64,000 bases of DNA, taken from NCBI GenBank assembly GCA_964036315.1, contig OZ038500.1, positions 55,158,925-55,222,924 of the forward strand. The letters are read 5' to 3'. Shown piece by piece: positions 16,401 to 30,969 of the stretch; positions within the stretch are counted from its first letter, which is position 1, and each line of letters begins with the position of its first letter. Below the pieces are notes generated by a model that did no database searches, was not told the origin of the DNA, and worked only from the letters and a program-made list of their open reading frames with translations. Position numbers and translations under genes: made by a program. Origin of the DNA: Acanthosepion esculentum (taxonomy: Eukaryota; Mollusca; Cephalopoda; Sepiida; Sepiidae).

Positions 16401-17731
16401 TAATTCTACATATAAACATCCAATATCTGTTATGACTGTTAAGAGAAGACTTCTATTAGGCTTAAAGATCTAAGAGAAACAGTTCCCCTATTAATTGCTG
16501 AATTTAATTCTACACATAAACATCCAATATCTGTTATGACTGTTAAGAGAAGACATCTATCAGGCTTAAAGAACTAAAAGAAAGAGTTCCCCTATTAAAT
16601 GCTGAATTTAATTCTACATATAAACATCCAATATCTGTTATGACTGTTAAGAGAAGACTTCTATTAGGCTTAAAGATCTAAGAGAAACAGTTCCCCTATT
16701 AATTGCTGAATTTAATTCTACACATAAACATCCAATATCTGTTATGACTGTTAAGAGAAGACATCTATCAGGCTTAAAGAACTAAAAGAAACAGTTCCCC
16801 TATTAATTGCTGAATTTAATTCTACATATAAACATCCAATATCTGTTATGACTGTTAAGAGAAGACTTCTATTAGGCTTAAAGATCTAAGAGAAACAGTT
16901 CCCCTATTAATTGCTGAATTTAATTCTACACATAAACATCCAATATCTGTTATGACTGTTAAGAGAAGACATCTATCAGGCTTAAAGAACTAAAAGAAAC
17001 AGTTCCCCTATTAAATGCTGAATTTAATTCTACACATAAACATCCAATATCTGTTATGACTGTTAAGAGAAGACTTCTATTAGGCTTAAAGAACTAAGAG
17101 AAACAGTTCCCCTATTAAATGCTGAATTTAATTCTACACATAAACATCCAATATCTGTTATGACTGTTAAGAGAAGACTTCTATTAGGCTTAAAGAACTA
17201 AAAGAAACAGATCCCCTATTAATTGCTGAATTTAATTCTACACATAAACATCCAATATCTGTTATGACTGTTAAGAGAAGACATCTATCAGGCTTAAAGA
17301 ACTAAAAGAAACAGTTCCCCTATTAATTGCTGAATTTAATTCTACACATAAACATCCAATATCTGTTATGACTGTTAAGAGAAGACTTCTATTAGGCTTA
17401 AAGAACTAAGAGAAACAGTTCCCCTATTAAATGCTGAATTTAATTCTACACATAAACATCCAATATCTGTTATGACTGTTAAGAGAAGACTTCTATTAGG
17501 CTTAAAGAACTAAGAGAAACAGTTCCCCTATTAATTGCTGAATTTAATTCTACACATAAACATCCAATATCTGTTATGACTGTTAAGAGAAGACTTCTAT
17601 TAGGCTTAAAGAACTAAAAGAAACAGTTCCCCTATTAATTGCTGAATTTAATTCTACATATAAACATCCAATATCTGTTATGACTGTTAAGAGAAGACTT
17701 CTATTAGGCTTAAAGAACTAAGAGAAACAGT
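10452..17731 (+). repeat. 63-monomer higher-order block, copy B, enlarged to 70 monomers
   Basis: This is the second tandem copy of the 3900-10451 block. The offset is 6552 bp up to about 15.8 kb. It then becomes 7280 bp (70 x 104), as shown by the AAAGAGTTCC variant at 9301 and 16581. The change is explained by an extra 7-monomer duplication inside this copy. Similarity ends near 17.8 kb, where position 25 of the monomer differs (T here, C in the copy-A counterpart at 10.5 kb). Confidence 0.82.
15110..16570 (+). repeat. 7-monomer (728-bp) tandem duplication inside block B
   Basis: The diagnostic GAAGTA variant occurs once in block A (near 8875) but twice here (near 15427 and 16155), exactly 728 bp apart. 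The flanking monomer-type order is duplicated with it. Limits are approximate because neighbouring monomers are almost identical. Confidence 0.75.
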
Positions 17732-20700
17732 TCCCCTATTAAATGCTGAATTTAATTCTACACATAAACATCCAATATCTGTTATGACTGTTAAGAGAAG
17801 ACTTCTATTAGGCTTAAAGAACTAAGAGAAACAGTTCCCCTATTAATTGCTGAATTTAATTCTACATATAAACATCCAATATCTGTTATGACTGTTAAGA
17901 GAAGACTTCTATTAGGCTTAAAGAACTAAAAGAAACAGTTCCCCTATTAATTGCTGAATTTAATTCTACATATAAACATCAAATATCTGTTATGACTGTT
18001 AAGAGAAGACTTCTATTAGGCTTAAACAACTAAGAGAAACAGTTCCCCTATTAAATGCTGAATTTAATTCTACACATAAACATCCAATATCTGTTATGAC
18101 TGTTAAGAGAAGACTTCTATTAGGCTTAAAGAACTAAGAGAAACAGTTCCCCTATTAACTGCTGAATGTAATTCTACACATAAACATCCAATATCTGTTA
18201 TGACTGTTAAGAGAAGACATCTATCAGGCTTAAAGAACTAAAAGAAACAGTTCCCCTATTAATTGCTGAATTTAATTCTACATATAAACATCCAATATCT
18301 GTTATGACTGTTAAGAGAAGACTTCTATTAGGCTTAAAGAACTAAGAGAAACAGTTCCCCTATTAAATGCTGAATTTAATTCTACACATAAACATCCAAT
18401 ATCTGTTATGACTGTTAAGTGAAGACTTCTATTAGGCTTAAAGAACTAAGAGAAACAGTTCCCCTATTAAATGCTGAATTTAATTCTACACATAAACATC
18501 CAATATCTGTTATGACTGTTAAGAGAAGACTTCTATCAGGCTTAAAGAACTAAGAGAAACAGTTCCCCTATTAACTGCTGAATGTAATTCTACACATAAA
18601 CATCCAATATCTGTTATGACTGTTAAGAGAAGACATCTATCATGTTTAAAGAACTAAAAGAAACAGTTCCCCTATTAATTGCTGAATTTAATTCTACATA
18701 TAAACATCCAATATCTGTTATGACTGTTAAGAGAAGACTTCTATTAGGCTTAAAGAACTAAGAGAAACAGTTCCCCTATTAAATGCTGAATTTAATTCTA
18801 CACATAAACATCCAATATCTGTTATGACTGTTAAGAGAAGACTTCTATTAGGCTTAAAGAACTAAGAGAAACAGTTCCCCTATTAACTGCTGAATGTAAT
18901 TCTACACATAAACATCCAATATCTGTTATGACTGTTAAGAGAAGACATCTATCAGGCTTAAAGAACTAAAAGAAACAGTTCCCCTATTAATTGCTGAATT
19001 TAATTCTACATATAAACATCCAATAACTGTTATGACTGTTAAGAGAAGACTTCTATTAGGCTTAAAGAACTAAGAGAAACAGATCCCCTATTAAATGCTG
19101 AATTTAATTCTACACATAAACATCCAATATCTGTTATGACTGTTAAGAGAAGACTTCTATTAGGCTTAAAGAACTAAGAGAAACAGTTCCCCTATTAAAT
19201 GCTGAATTTAATTCTACACATAAACATCCAATATCTGTTATGACTGTTAAGAGAAGACTTCTATCAGACTTAAAGAACTAAGAGAAACAGTTCCCCTATT
19301 AACTGCTGAATGTAATTCAACACATAAACATCCAATATCTGTTATGACTGTTAAGAGAAGACTTCTATCAGGCTTAAAGAACTAAAAGAAACAGTTCCCC
19401 TATTAACTGCTGAATGTAATTCTACACATAAACATCCAATATCTGTTATGACTGTTAAGAGAAGACATCTATCAGGCTTAAAGAACTAAAAGAAACAGTC
19501 CCCCTATTAATTGCTGAATTTAATTCTACATATAAACATACAATATCTGTTATGACTGTTAAGAGAAGAGTTCTATTAGGCTTAAAGAACTAAAAGAAAC
19601 AGTTCCCCTATTAATTGCTGAATTTAATTCTACAGATAAACATCCAATATCTGTTATGACTGTTAAGAGAAGACTTCTATTAGGCTTAAAGACCTAAGAG
19701 AAAGAGTTCCCCTATTAAATGCTGAATTTAATTCTACACATAAACATCCAATATCTGTTATGACTGTTAAGAGAAGACTTCTATTAGGCTTAAAGAACTA
19801 AGAGAAACAGTTCCCCTATGAAATGCTGAATTTAATTCTACACATAAACATCCAATATCTGTTATGACTGTTAAGAGAAGACTTCTATCAGGCTTAAAGA
19901 ACTAAGAGAAACAGTTCCCCTATTAACTGCTGAATGTAATTCAACACATAAACATCCAATATCTGTTATGACTGTTAAGAGAAGACTTCTATCAGGCTTA
20001 AAGAACAAAAAGAAACAGTTCCCCTATTAACTGCTGAATGTAATTCTACACATAAACATCCAATATCTGTTATGACTGTTAAGAGAAGACATCTATCAGG
20101 CTTAAAGAACTAAAAGAAACAGTCCCCCTATTAATTGCTGAATTTAATTCCACATATAAACATACAATATCTGTTATGACTGTTAAGAGAAGAGTTCTAT
20201 TAGGCTTAAAGAACTAAAAGAAACACTTCCCCTATTAATTGCTGAATTTAATTCTACATATATACATCCAATATCTGTTATGACTGTTAAGAGAAGACTT
20301 CTATTAGGCTTAAAGAACTAAGAGAAACAGTTCCCCTATTAAATGCTGAATTTAATTCTACACATAAACATCCAATTTCTGTTATGACTGTTAAGAGAAG
20401 ACTTCTATTAGGCTTAAAGAACTAAGAGAAACAGTTCCCCTATTAAATGCTGAATTTAATTCTACACATAAACATCCAATATCTGTTATGACTGTTAAGA
20501 GAAGACTTCTATCAGGCTTAAAGAACTAAGAGAAACAGTTCCCCTATTAACTGCTGAATGTAATTCTACACATAAACATCCAATATCTGTTATGACTGTT
20601 AAGAGAAGACATCTATCAGGCTTAAAGAACTAAAAGAAACAGTTCCCATATTAATTGCTGAATTTAATTCTACATATAAACATCCAATATCTGTTATGAC

Positions 20701-20820
20701 TGTTAAGAGAAGACTTCTATTAGGCTTAAAGAACTAAGAGAAACAGTTCCCCTATTAAATGCTGAATTTAATTCTACACATAAACATCCAATATCTGTTA
20801 TGACTGTTAAGAGAAGACTT
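17700..20820 (+). repeat. 30-monomer segment, first copy of an 81-monomer-offset repeat
   Basis: About 3.1 kb matching 26.12-29.24 kb at an offset of 8424 bp (81 x 104). Shared rare variants include the CATCAAATAT variant (17981 and 26405), CTTAAACAAC (18021 and 26445), AAGTGAAG (18418 and 26842), CAATAACTG (19021 and 27445) and GACCTAAGAGAAAGAG (near 19690 and 28114). The match stops near 20.82 kb, where CTATTAGG faces CTATCAGG. Confidence 0.8.
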
Positions 20821-23628
20821 CTATTAGGCTTAAAGAACTAAGAGAAACAGTTCCCCTATGAAATGCTGAATTTAATTCTACACATAAACATCCAATATCT
20901 GTTATGACTGTTAAGAGAAGACTTCTATCAGGCTTAAAGAACTAAGAGAAACAGTTCCCCTATTAACTGCTGAATGTAATTCAACATATAAACATCCAAT
21001 ATCTGTTATGACTGTTAAGAGAAGACTTCTATTAGGCTTAAAGATCTAAGAGAAACAGTTCCCCTATTAATTGCTGAATTTAATTCTACACATAAACATC
21101 CAATATCTGTTATGACTGTTAAGAGAAGACATCTATCAGGCTTAAAGAACTAAAAGAAACAGTTCCCCTATTAATTGCTGAATTTAATTCTACATATAAA
21201 CATCCAATATCTGTTATGACTGTTAAGAGAAGACTTCTATTAGGCTTAAAGATCTAAGAGAAACAGTTCCCCTATTAATTGCTGAATTTAATTCTACACA
21301 TAAACATCCAATATCTGTTATGACTGTTAAGAGAAGACTTCTATCAGGCTTAAAGAACTAAGAGAAACAGATCCCCTATTAAATGCTGAATTTAATTCTA
21401 CACATAAACATCCAATATCTGTTATGACTGTTAAGAGAAGACTTCTATTAGGCTTAAAGAACTAAGAGAAACAGTTCCCCTATTAAATGCTGAATTTAAT
21501 TCTACACATAAACATCCAATATCTGTTATGACTGTTAAGAGAAGACTTCTATCAGACTTAAAGAACTAAGAGAAACAGTTCCCCTATTAACTGCTGAATG
21601 TAATTCAACACATAAACATCCAATATCTGTTATGACTGTTAAGAGAAGACTTCTATCAGGCTTAAAGAACTAAAAGAAACAGTTCCCCTATTAACTGCTG
21701 AATGTAATTCTACACATAAACATCCAATATCTGTTATGACTGTTAAGAGAAGACATCTATCAGGCTTAAAGAACTAAAAGAAACAGTCCCCCTATTAATT
21801 GCTGAATTTAATTCTACATATAAACATACAATATCTGTTATGACTGTTAAGAGAAGAGTTCTATTAGGCTTAAAGAACTAAAAGAAACAGTTCCCCTATT
21901 AATTGCTGAATTTAATTCTACAGATAAACATCCAATATCTGTTATGACTGTTAAGAGAAGACTTCTATTAGGCTTAAAGACCTAAGAGAAAGAGTTCCCC
22001 TATTAAATGCTGAATTTAATTCTACACATAAACATCCAATATCTGTTATGACTGTTAAGAGAAGACTTCTATTAGGCTTAAAGAACTAAGAGAAACAGTT
22101 CCCCTATGAAATGCTGAATTTAATTCTACACATAAACATCCAATATCTGTTATGACTGTTAAGAGAAGACTTCTATCAGGCTTAAAGAACTAAGAGAAAC
22201 AGTTCCCCTATTAACTGCTGAATGTAATTCAACACATAAACATCCAATATCTGTTATGACTGTTAAGAGAAGACTTCTATCAGGCTTAAAGAACAAAAAG
22301 AAACAGTTCCCCTATTAACTGCTGAATGTAATTCTACACATAAACATCCAATATCTGTTATGACTGTTAAGAGAAGACATCTATCAGGCTTAAAGAACTA
22401 AAAGAAACAGTCCCCCTATTAATTGCTGAATTTAATTCTACATATAAACATACAATATCTGTTATGACTGTTAAGAGAAGAGTTCTATTAGGCTTAAAGA
22501 ACTAAAAGAAACACTTCCCCTATTAATTGCTGAATTTAATTCTACATATATACATCCAATATCTGTTATGACTGTTAAGAGAAGACTTCTATTAGGCTTA
22601 AAGAACTAAGAGAAACAGTTCCCCTATTAAATGCTGAATTTAATTCTACACATAAACATCCAATTTCTGTTATGACTGTTAAGAGAAGACTTCTATTAGG
22701 CTTAAAGAACTAAGAGAAACAGTTCCCCTATTAAATGCTGAATTTAATTCTACACATAAACATCCAATATCTGTTATGACTGTTAAGAGAAGACTTCTAT
22801 CAGGCTTAAAGAACTAAGAGAAACAGTTCCCCTATTAACTGCTGAATGTAATTCTACACATAAACATCCAATATCTGTTATGACTGTTAAGAGAAGACAT
22901 CTATCAGGCTTAAAGAACTAAAAGAAACAGTTCCCATATTAATTGCTGAATTTAATTCTACATATAAACATCCAATATCTGTTATGACTGTTAAGAGAAG
23001 ACTTCTATTAGGCTTAAAGAACTAAGAGAAACAGTTCCCCTATTAAATGCTGAATTTAATTCTACACATAAACATCCAATATCTGTTATGACTGTTAAGA
23101 GAAGACTTCTATTAGGCTTAAAGAACTAAGAGAAACAGTTCCCCTATGAAATGCTGAATTTAATTCTACACATAAACATCCAATATCTGTTATGACTGTT
23201 AAGAGAAGACTTCTATCAGGCTTAAAGAACTAAGAGAAACAGTTCCCCTATTAACTGCTGAATGTAATTCAACATATAAACATCCAATATCTGTTATGAC
23301 TGTTAAGAGAAGACTTCTATTAGGCTTAAAGATCTAAGAGAAACAGTTCCCCTATTAATTGCTGAATTTAATTCTACACATAAACATCCAATATCTGTTA
23401 TGACTGTTAAGAGAAGACATCTATCAGGCTTAAAGAACTAAAAGAAACAGTTCCCCTATTAATTGCTGAATTTAATTCTACATATAAACATCCAATATCT
23501 GTTATGACTGTTAAGAGAAGACTTCTATTAGGCTTAAAGATCTAAGAGAAACAGTTCCCCTATTAATTGCTGAATTTAATTCTACACATAAACATCCAAT
23601 ATCTGTTATGACTGTTAAGAGAAGACAT
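19030..23628 (+). repeat. 22-monomer tandem duplication (2 x 2288 bp)
   Basis: Two adjacent blocks, about 19030-21340 and 21341-23628, are offset by 2288 bp (22 x 104). Matching private variants are CAGATCCCC (19080 and 21368), CAGTCCCCC (19500 and 21788; 20124 and 22412), CAATTTCTG (20371 and 22659) and CCTATGAAATG (19816 and 22104). The CAATAACTG variant at 19021 is not repeated at 21309, which fixes the left edge. Confidence 0.8.
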
Positions 23629-26325
23629 CTATCAGGCTTAAAGAACTAAAAGAAACAGTTCCCCTATTAAATGCTGAATTTAATTCTACACATAAACATC
23701 CAATATCTGTTATGACTGTTAAGAGAAGACTTCTATTAGGCTTAAAGAACTAAGAGAAACAGTTCCCCTATTAAATGCTGAATTTAATTCTACACATAAA
23801 CATCCAATATCTGTTATGACTGTTAAGAGAAGACTTCTATTAGGCTTAAAGAACTAAAAGAAACAGTTCCCCTATTAATTGCTGAATTTAATTCTACACA
23901 TAAACATCCAATATCTGTTATGACTGTTAAGAGAAGACATCTATCAGGCTTAAAGAACTAAAAGAAACAGTTCCCCTATTAATTGCTGAATTTAATTCTA
24001 CACATAAACATCCAATATCTGTTATGACTGTTAAGAGAAGACTTCTATTAGGCTTAAAGAACTAAGAGAAACAGTTCCCTTATTAAATGCTGAATTTAAT
24101 TCTACACATAAACATCCAATATCTGTTATGACTGTTAAGAGAAGACTTCTATTAGGCTTAAAGAACTAAGAGAAACAGTTCCCCTATTAATTGCTGAATT
24201 TAATTCTACACATAAACATCCAATATCTGTTATGACTGTTAAGAGAAGACTTCTATTAGGCTTAAAGAACTAAAAGAAACAGTTCCCCTATTAATTGCTG
24301 AATTTAATTCTACATATGAACATCCAATATCTGTTATGACTGTTAAGAGAAGACTTCTATTAGGCTTAAAGAACTAAGAGAAACAGTTCCCATATTAAAT
24401 GCTGAATTTAATTCTACACATAAACATCCAATATCTGTTATGACTGTTAAGAGAAGACTTCTATTAGGCTTAAAGAACTAAGAGAAACAGTTCCCCTATT
24501 AATTGCTGAATTTAATTCTACATATAAACATCCAATATCTGTTATGACTGTTAAGAGAAGACTTCTATCAGGCTTAAAGAACTAAGAGAAACAGTTCCCC
24601 TATTAACTGCTGAATGTAATTCTACACATAAACATCCAATATCTGTTATGACTGTTAAGAGAAGACATCTATCAGGCTTAAAGAACTAAAAGAAACAGTT
24701 CCCATATTAATTGCTGAATTTAATTCTACATATAAACATCCAATATCTGTTATGACTGTTAAGAGAAGACTTCTATTAGGCTTAAAGAACTAAGAGAAAC
24801 AGTTCCCCTATTAAATGCTGAATTTAATTCTACACATAAACATCCAATATCTGTTATGACTGTTAAGAGAAGACTTCTATTAGGCTTAAAGAACTAAGAG
24901 AAACAGTTCCCCTATGAAATGCTGAATTTAATTCTACACATAAACATCCAATATCTGTTATGACTGTTAAGAGAAGACTTCTATCAGGCTTAAAGAACTA
25001 AGAGAAACAGTTCCCCTATTAACTGCTGAATGTAATTCAACATATAAACATCCAATATCTGTTATGACTGTTAAGAGAAGACTTCTATTAGGCTTAAAGA
25101 TCTAAGAGAAACAGTTCCCCTATTAATTGCTGAATTTAATTCTACACATAAACATCCAATATCTGTTATGACTGTTAAGAGAAGACATCTATCAGGCTTA
25201 AAGAACTAAAAGAAACAGTTCCCCTATTAATTGCTGAATTTAATTCTACATATAAACATCCAATATCTGTTATGACTGTTAAGAGAAGACTTCTATTAGG
25301 CTTAAAGATCTAAGAGAAACAGTTCCCCTATTAATTGCTGAATTTAATTCTACACATAAACATCCAATATCTGTTATGACTGTTAAGAGAAGACATCTAT
25401 CAGGCTTAAAGAACTAAAAGAAACAGTTCCCCTATTAAATGCTGAATTTAATTCTACACATAAACATCCAATATCTGTTATGACTGTTAAGAGAAGACTT
25501 CTATTAGGCTTAAAGAACTAAGAGAAACAGTTCCCCTATTAAATGCTGAATTTAATTCTACACATAAACATCCAATATCTGTTATGACTGTTAAGAGAAG
25601 ACTTCTATTAGGCTTAAAGAACTAAAAGAAACAGTTCCCCTATTAATTGCTGAATTTAATTCTACACATAAACATCCAATATCTGTTATGACTGTTAAGA
25701 GAAGACATCTATCAGGCTTAAAGAACTAAAAGAAACAGTTCCCCTATTAATTGCTGAATTTAATTCTACACATAAACATCCAATATCTGTTATGACTGTT
25801 AAGAGAAGACTTCTATTAGGCTTAAAGAACTAAGAGAAACAGTTCCCCTATTAAATGCTGAATTTAATTCTACACATAAACATCCAATATCTGTTATGAC
25901 TGTTAAGAGAAGACTTCTATTAGGCTTAAAGAACTAAGAGAAACAGTTCCCCTATTAATTGCTGAATTTAATTCTACACATAAACATCCAATATCTGTTA
26001 TGACTGTTAAGAGAAGACTTCTATTAGGCTTAAAGAACTAAAAGAAACAGTTCCCCTATTAATTGCTGAATTTAATTCTACATATGAACATCCAATATCT
26101 GTTATGACTGTTAAGAGAAGACTTCTATTAGGCTTAAAGAACTAAGAGAAACAGTTCCCATATTAAATGCTGAATTTAATTCTACACATAAACATCCAAT
26201 ATCTGTTATGACTGTTAAGAGAAGACTTCTATTAGGCTTAAAGAACTAAGAGAAACAGTTCCCCTATTAATTGCTGAATTTAATTCTACATATAAACATC
26301 CAATATCTGTTATGACTGTTAAGAG
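22790..26325 (+). repeat. 17-monomer tandem duplication (2 x 1768 bp)
   Basis: Adjacent blocks of 1768 bp (17 x 104), about 22790-24557 and 24558-26325. CCTATGAA is found at 23143 and 24911, and CATATGAACA at 24313 and 26081. The left edge is set by monomers at 22.70 and 24.47 kb that differ at positions 63 and 83. The right edge is set by a T/C difference (24568 versus 26336). It overlaps the end of the 22-monomer duplication, so it is probably younger. Confidence 0.8.
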
Positions 26326-29240
26326 AAGACTTCTATTAGGCTTAAAGAACTAAAAGAAACAGTTCCCCTATTAATTGCTGAATTTAATTCTACATATAAA
26401 CATCAAATATCTGTTATGACTGTTAAGAGAAGACTTCTATTAGGCTTAAACAACTAAGAGAAACAGTTCCCCTATTAAATGCTGAATTTAATTCTACACA
26501 TAAACATCCAATATCTGTTATGACTGTTAAGAGAAGACTTCTATTAGGCTTAAAGAACTAAGAGAAACAGTTCCCCTATTAACTGCTGAATGTAATTCTA
26601 CACATAAACATCCAATATCTGTTATGACTGTTAAGAGAAGACATCTATCAGGCTTAAAGAACTAAAAGAAACAGTTCCCCTATTAATTGCTGAATTTAAT
26701 TCTACATATAAACATCCAATATCTGTTATGACTGTTAAGAGAAGACTTCTATTAGGCTTAAAGAACTAAGAGAAACAGTTCCCCTATTAAATGCTGAATT
26801 TAATTCTACACATAAACATCCAATATCTGTTATGACTGTTAAGTGAAGACTTCTATTAGGCTTAAAGAACTAAGAGAAACAGTTCCCCTATTAAATGCTG
26901 AATTTAATTCTACACATAAACATCCAATATCTCTTATGACTGTTAAGAGAAGACTTCTATCAGGCTTAAAGAACTAAGAGAAACAGTTCCCCTATTAACT
27001 GCTGAATGTAATTCTACACATAAACATCCAATATCTGTTATGACTGTTAAGAGAAGACATCTATCAGGCTTAAAGAACTAAAAGAAACAGTTCCCCTATT
27101 AATTGCTGAATTTAATTCTACATATAAACATCCAATATCTGTTATGACTGTTAAGAGAAGACTTCTATTAGGCTTAAAGAACTAAGAGAAACAGTTCCCC
27201 TATTAAATGCTGAATTTAATTCTACACATAAACATCCAATATCTGTTATGACTGTTAAGAGAAGACTTCTATTAGGCTTAAAGAACTAAGAGAAACAGTT
27301 CCCCTATTAACTGCTGAATGTAATTCTACACATAAACATCCAATATCTGTTATGACTGTTAAGAGAAGACATCTATCAGGCTTAAAGAACTAAAAGAAAC
27401 AGTTCCCCTATTAATTGCTGAATTTAATTCTACATATAAACATCCAATAACTGTTATGACTGTTAAGAGAAGACTTCTATTAGGCTTAAAGAACTAAGAG
27501 AAACAGTTCCCCTATTAAATGCTGAATTTAATTCTACACATAAACATCCAATATCTGTTATGACTGTTAAGAGAAGACTTCTATTAGGCTTAAAGAACTA
27601 AGAGAAACAGTTCCCCTATTAAATGCTGAATTTAATTCTACACATAAACATCCAATATCTGTTATGACTGTTAAGAGAAGACTTCTATCAGACTTAAAGA
27701 ACTAAGAGAAACAGTTCCCCTATTAACTGCTGAATGTAATTCAACACATAAACATCCAATATCTGTTATGACTGTTAAGAGAAGACTTCTATCAGGCTTA
27801 AAGAACTAAAAGAAACAGTTCCCCTATTAACTGCTGAATGTAATTCTACATATAAACATCCAATATCTGTTATGACTGTTAAGAGAAGACATCTATCAGG
27901 CTTAAAGAACTAAAAGAAACAGTACCCCTATTAATTGCTGAATTTAATTCTACATATAAACATACAATATCTGTTATGACTGTTAAGAGAAGAGTTCTAT
28001 TAGGCTTAAAGAACTAAAAGAAACAGTTCCCCTATTAATTGCTGAATTTAATTCTACAGATAAACATCCAATATCTGTTATGACTGTTAAGAGAAGACTT
28101 CTATTAGGCTTAAAGACCTAAGAGAAAGAGTTCCCCTATTAAATGCTGAATTTAATTCTACACATAAACATCCAATATCTGTTATGACTGTTAAGAGAAG
28201 ACTTCTATTAGGCTTAAAGAACTAAGAGAAACAGTTCCCCTATTAAATGCTGAATTTAATTCTACACATAAACATCCAATATCTGTTATGACTGTTAAGA
28301 GAAGACTTCTATCAGGCTTAAAGAACTAAGAGAAACAGTTCCCCTATTAACTGCTGAATGTAATTCAACACATAAACATCCAATATCTGTTATGACTGTT
28401 AAGAGAAGACTTCTATCAGGCTTAAAGAACTAAAAGAAACAGTTCCCCTATTAACTGCTGAATGTAATTCTACACATAAACATCCAATATCTGTTATGAC
28501 TGTTAAGAGAAGACATCTATCAGGCTTAAAGAACTAAAAGAAACAGTCCCCCTATTAATTGCTGAATTTAATTCTACATATAAACATACAATATCTGTTA
28601 TGACCGTTAAGAGAAGAGTTCTATTAGGCTTAAAGAACTAAAAGAAACACTTCCCCTATTAATTGCTGAATTTAATTCTACATATAAACATCCAATATCT
28701 GTTATGACTGTTAAGAGAAGACTTCTATTAGGCTTAAAGAACTAAGAGAAACAGTTCCCCTATTAAATGCTGAATTTAATTCTACACATAAACATCCAAT
28801 TTCTGTTATGACTGTTAAGAGAAGACTTCTATTAGGCTTAAAGAACTAAGAGAAACAGTTCCCCTATTAAATGCTGAATTTAATTCTACACATAAACATC
28901 CAATATCTGTTATGACTGTTAAGAGAAGACTTCTATCAGGCTTAAAGAACTAAGAGAAACAGTTCCCCTATTAACTGCTGAATGTAATTCTACACATAAA
29001 CATCCAATATCTGTTATGACTGTTAAGAGAAGACATCTATCAGGCTTAAAGAACTAAAAGAAACAGTTCCGATATTAATTGCTGAATTTAATTCTACATA
29101 TAAACATCCAATATCTGTTATGACTGTTAAGAGAAGACTTCTATTAGGCTTAAAGAACTAAGAGAAACAGTTCCCCTATTAAATGCTGAATTTAATTCTA
29201 CACATAAACATCCAATATCTGTTATGACTGTTAAGAGAAG
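26120..29240 (+). repeat. 30-monomer segment, second copy of the 81-monomer-offset repeat
   Basis: Counterpart of 17.70-20.82 kb. It keeps the same order of rare variants but lacks the 22-monomer tandem duplication that begins inside the first copy. The two copies therefore separated before that duplication, or it was lost here. A private GATATT variant near 29071 replaces CATATT. Confidence 0.78.
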
Positions 29241-30969
29241 ACTTCTATCAGGCTTAAAGAACTAAGAGAAACAGTTCCCCTATTAACTGCTGAATGTAAT
29301 TCTACACATAAACATCCAATATCTGTTATGACTGTTAAGAGAAGACATCTATCAGGCTTAAAGAACTAAAAGAAACAGTTCCCCTATTAATTGCTGAATT
29401 TAATTCTACATATAAATATCCAAGATCTGTTATGACTGTTAAGAGAAGACTTCTATTAGGCTTAAAGAACTAAGAGAAACAGTTCCCCTATTAAATGCTG
29501 AATTTAATTCTACACATAAACATCCAATATCTGTTATGACTCTTAAGAGAAGACTTCTATTAGGCTTAAAGAACTAAGAGAAACAGTTCCCCTATTAACT
29601 GCTGAATGTAATTCTACACATAAACATCCAATATCTGTTATGACTGTTAAGAGAAGACATCTATCAGGCTTAAAGAACTAAAAGAAACAGTTCCCCTATT
29701 AATTGCTGAATTTAATTCTACATATAAACATCCAATATCTGTTATGACTGTTAAGAGAAGACTTCTATTAGGCTTAAAGAACTAAGAGAAACAGTTCCCC
29801 TATTAAATGCTGAATTTAATTCTACACATAAACATCCAATATCTGTTATGACTGTTAAGAGAAGACTTCTATTAGGCTTAAAGAACTAAGAGAAACAGTT
29901 CCCCTATTAAAAGCTGAATTTAATTCTACACATAAACATCCAATATCTGTTATGACTGTTAAGAGAAGACTTCTATCAGGCTTAAAGAACTAAGAGAAAC
30001 AGTTCCCCTATTAACTGCTGAATGTAATTCTACACATAAACATCCAATATCTGTTATGACTTTTAAGAGAAGACTTCTATCAGGCTTAAAGAACTAAGAG
30101 AAACAGTTCCCCTATTAATTGCTGAATGTAATTCTACACATAAACATCCAATATCTGTTATGACTGTTAAGAGAAGACTTCTATTAGGCTTAAAGAACTA
30201 AGAGAAACAGTTCCCCTATTAATTGCTGAATTTAATTCTACACATAAAGATACAATATCTGTTATGACTGTTAAGAGAAGACTTCTATCAGGCTTAAAGA
30301 ACTAAGAGAAACAGTTCCCCTATTAATTGCTGAATTTAATTCTACATATAAACATCCAATATCTGTTATGACTGTTAAGAGAAGACTTCTATTAGGCTTA
30401 AAGATCTAAGAGAAACAGTTCCCCTATTAATTGCTGAATTTAATTCTACACATAAACATCCAATATCTGTTATGACTGTTAAGAGAAGACTTCTATCAGG
30501 CTTAAAGAACTAAGAGAAACAGTTCCCCTATTAACTGCTGAATGTAATTCTACACATAAACATCCAATATCTGTTATGACTGTTAAGAGAAGACTTCTAT
30601 CAGGCTTAAAGAACTAAGAGAAACAGTTCCCCTATTAATTGCTGAATGTAATTCTACACATAAACATCCAATATCTGTTATGACTGTTAAGAGAAGACTT
30701 CTATTAGGCTTAAAGAACTAAGAGAAACAGTTCCCCTATTAATTGCTGAATTTAATTCTACACATAAAGATACAATATCTGTTATGACTGTTAAGAGAAG
30801 ACTTCTATCAGGCATAAAGAACTAAGAGAAACAGTTCCCCTATTAATTGCTGAATGTAATTCTACACATAAACATCCAATATCTGTTATGACTGTTAAGA
30901 GAAGACTTCTGTCAGGCTTAAAGAACTAAAAGAAACAGTTCCCCTATTAACTGCTGAATTTAATTCTAC

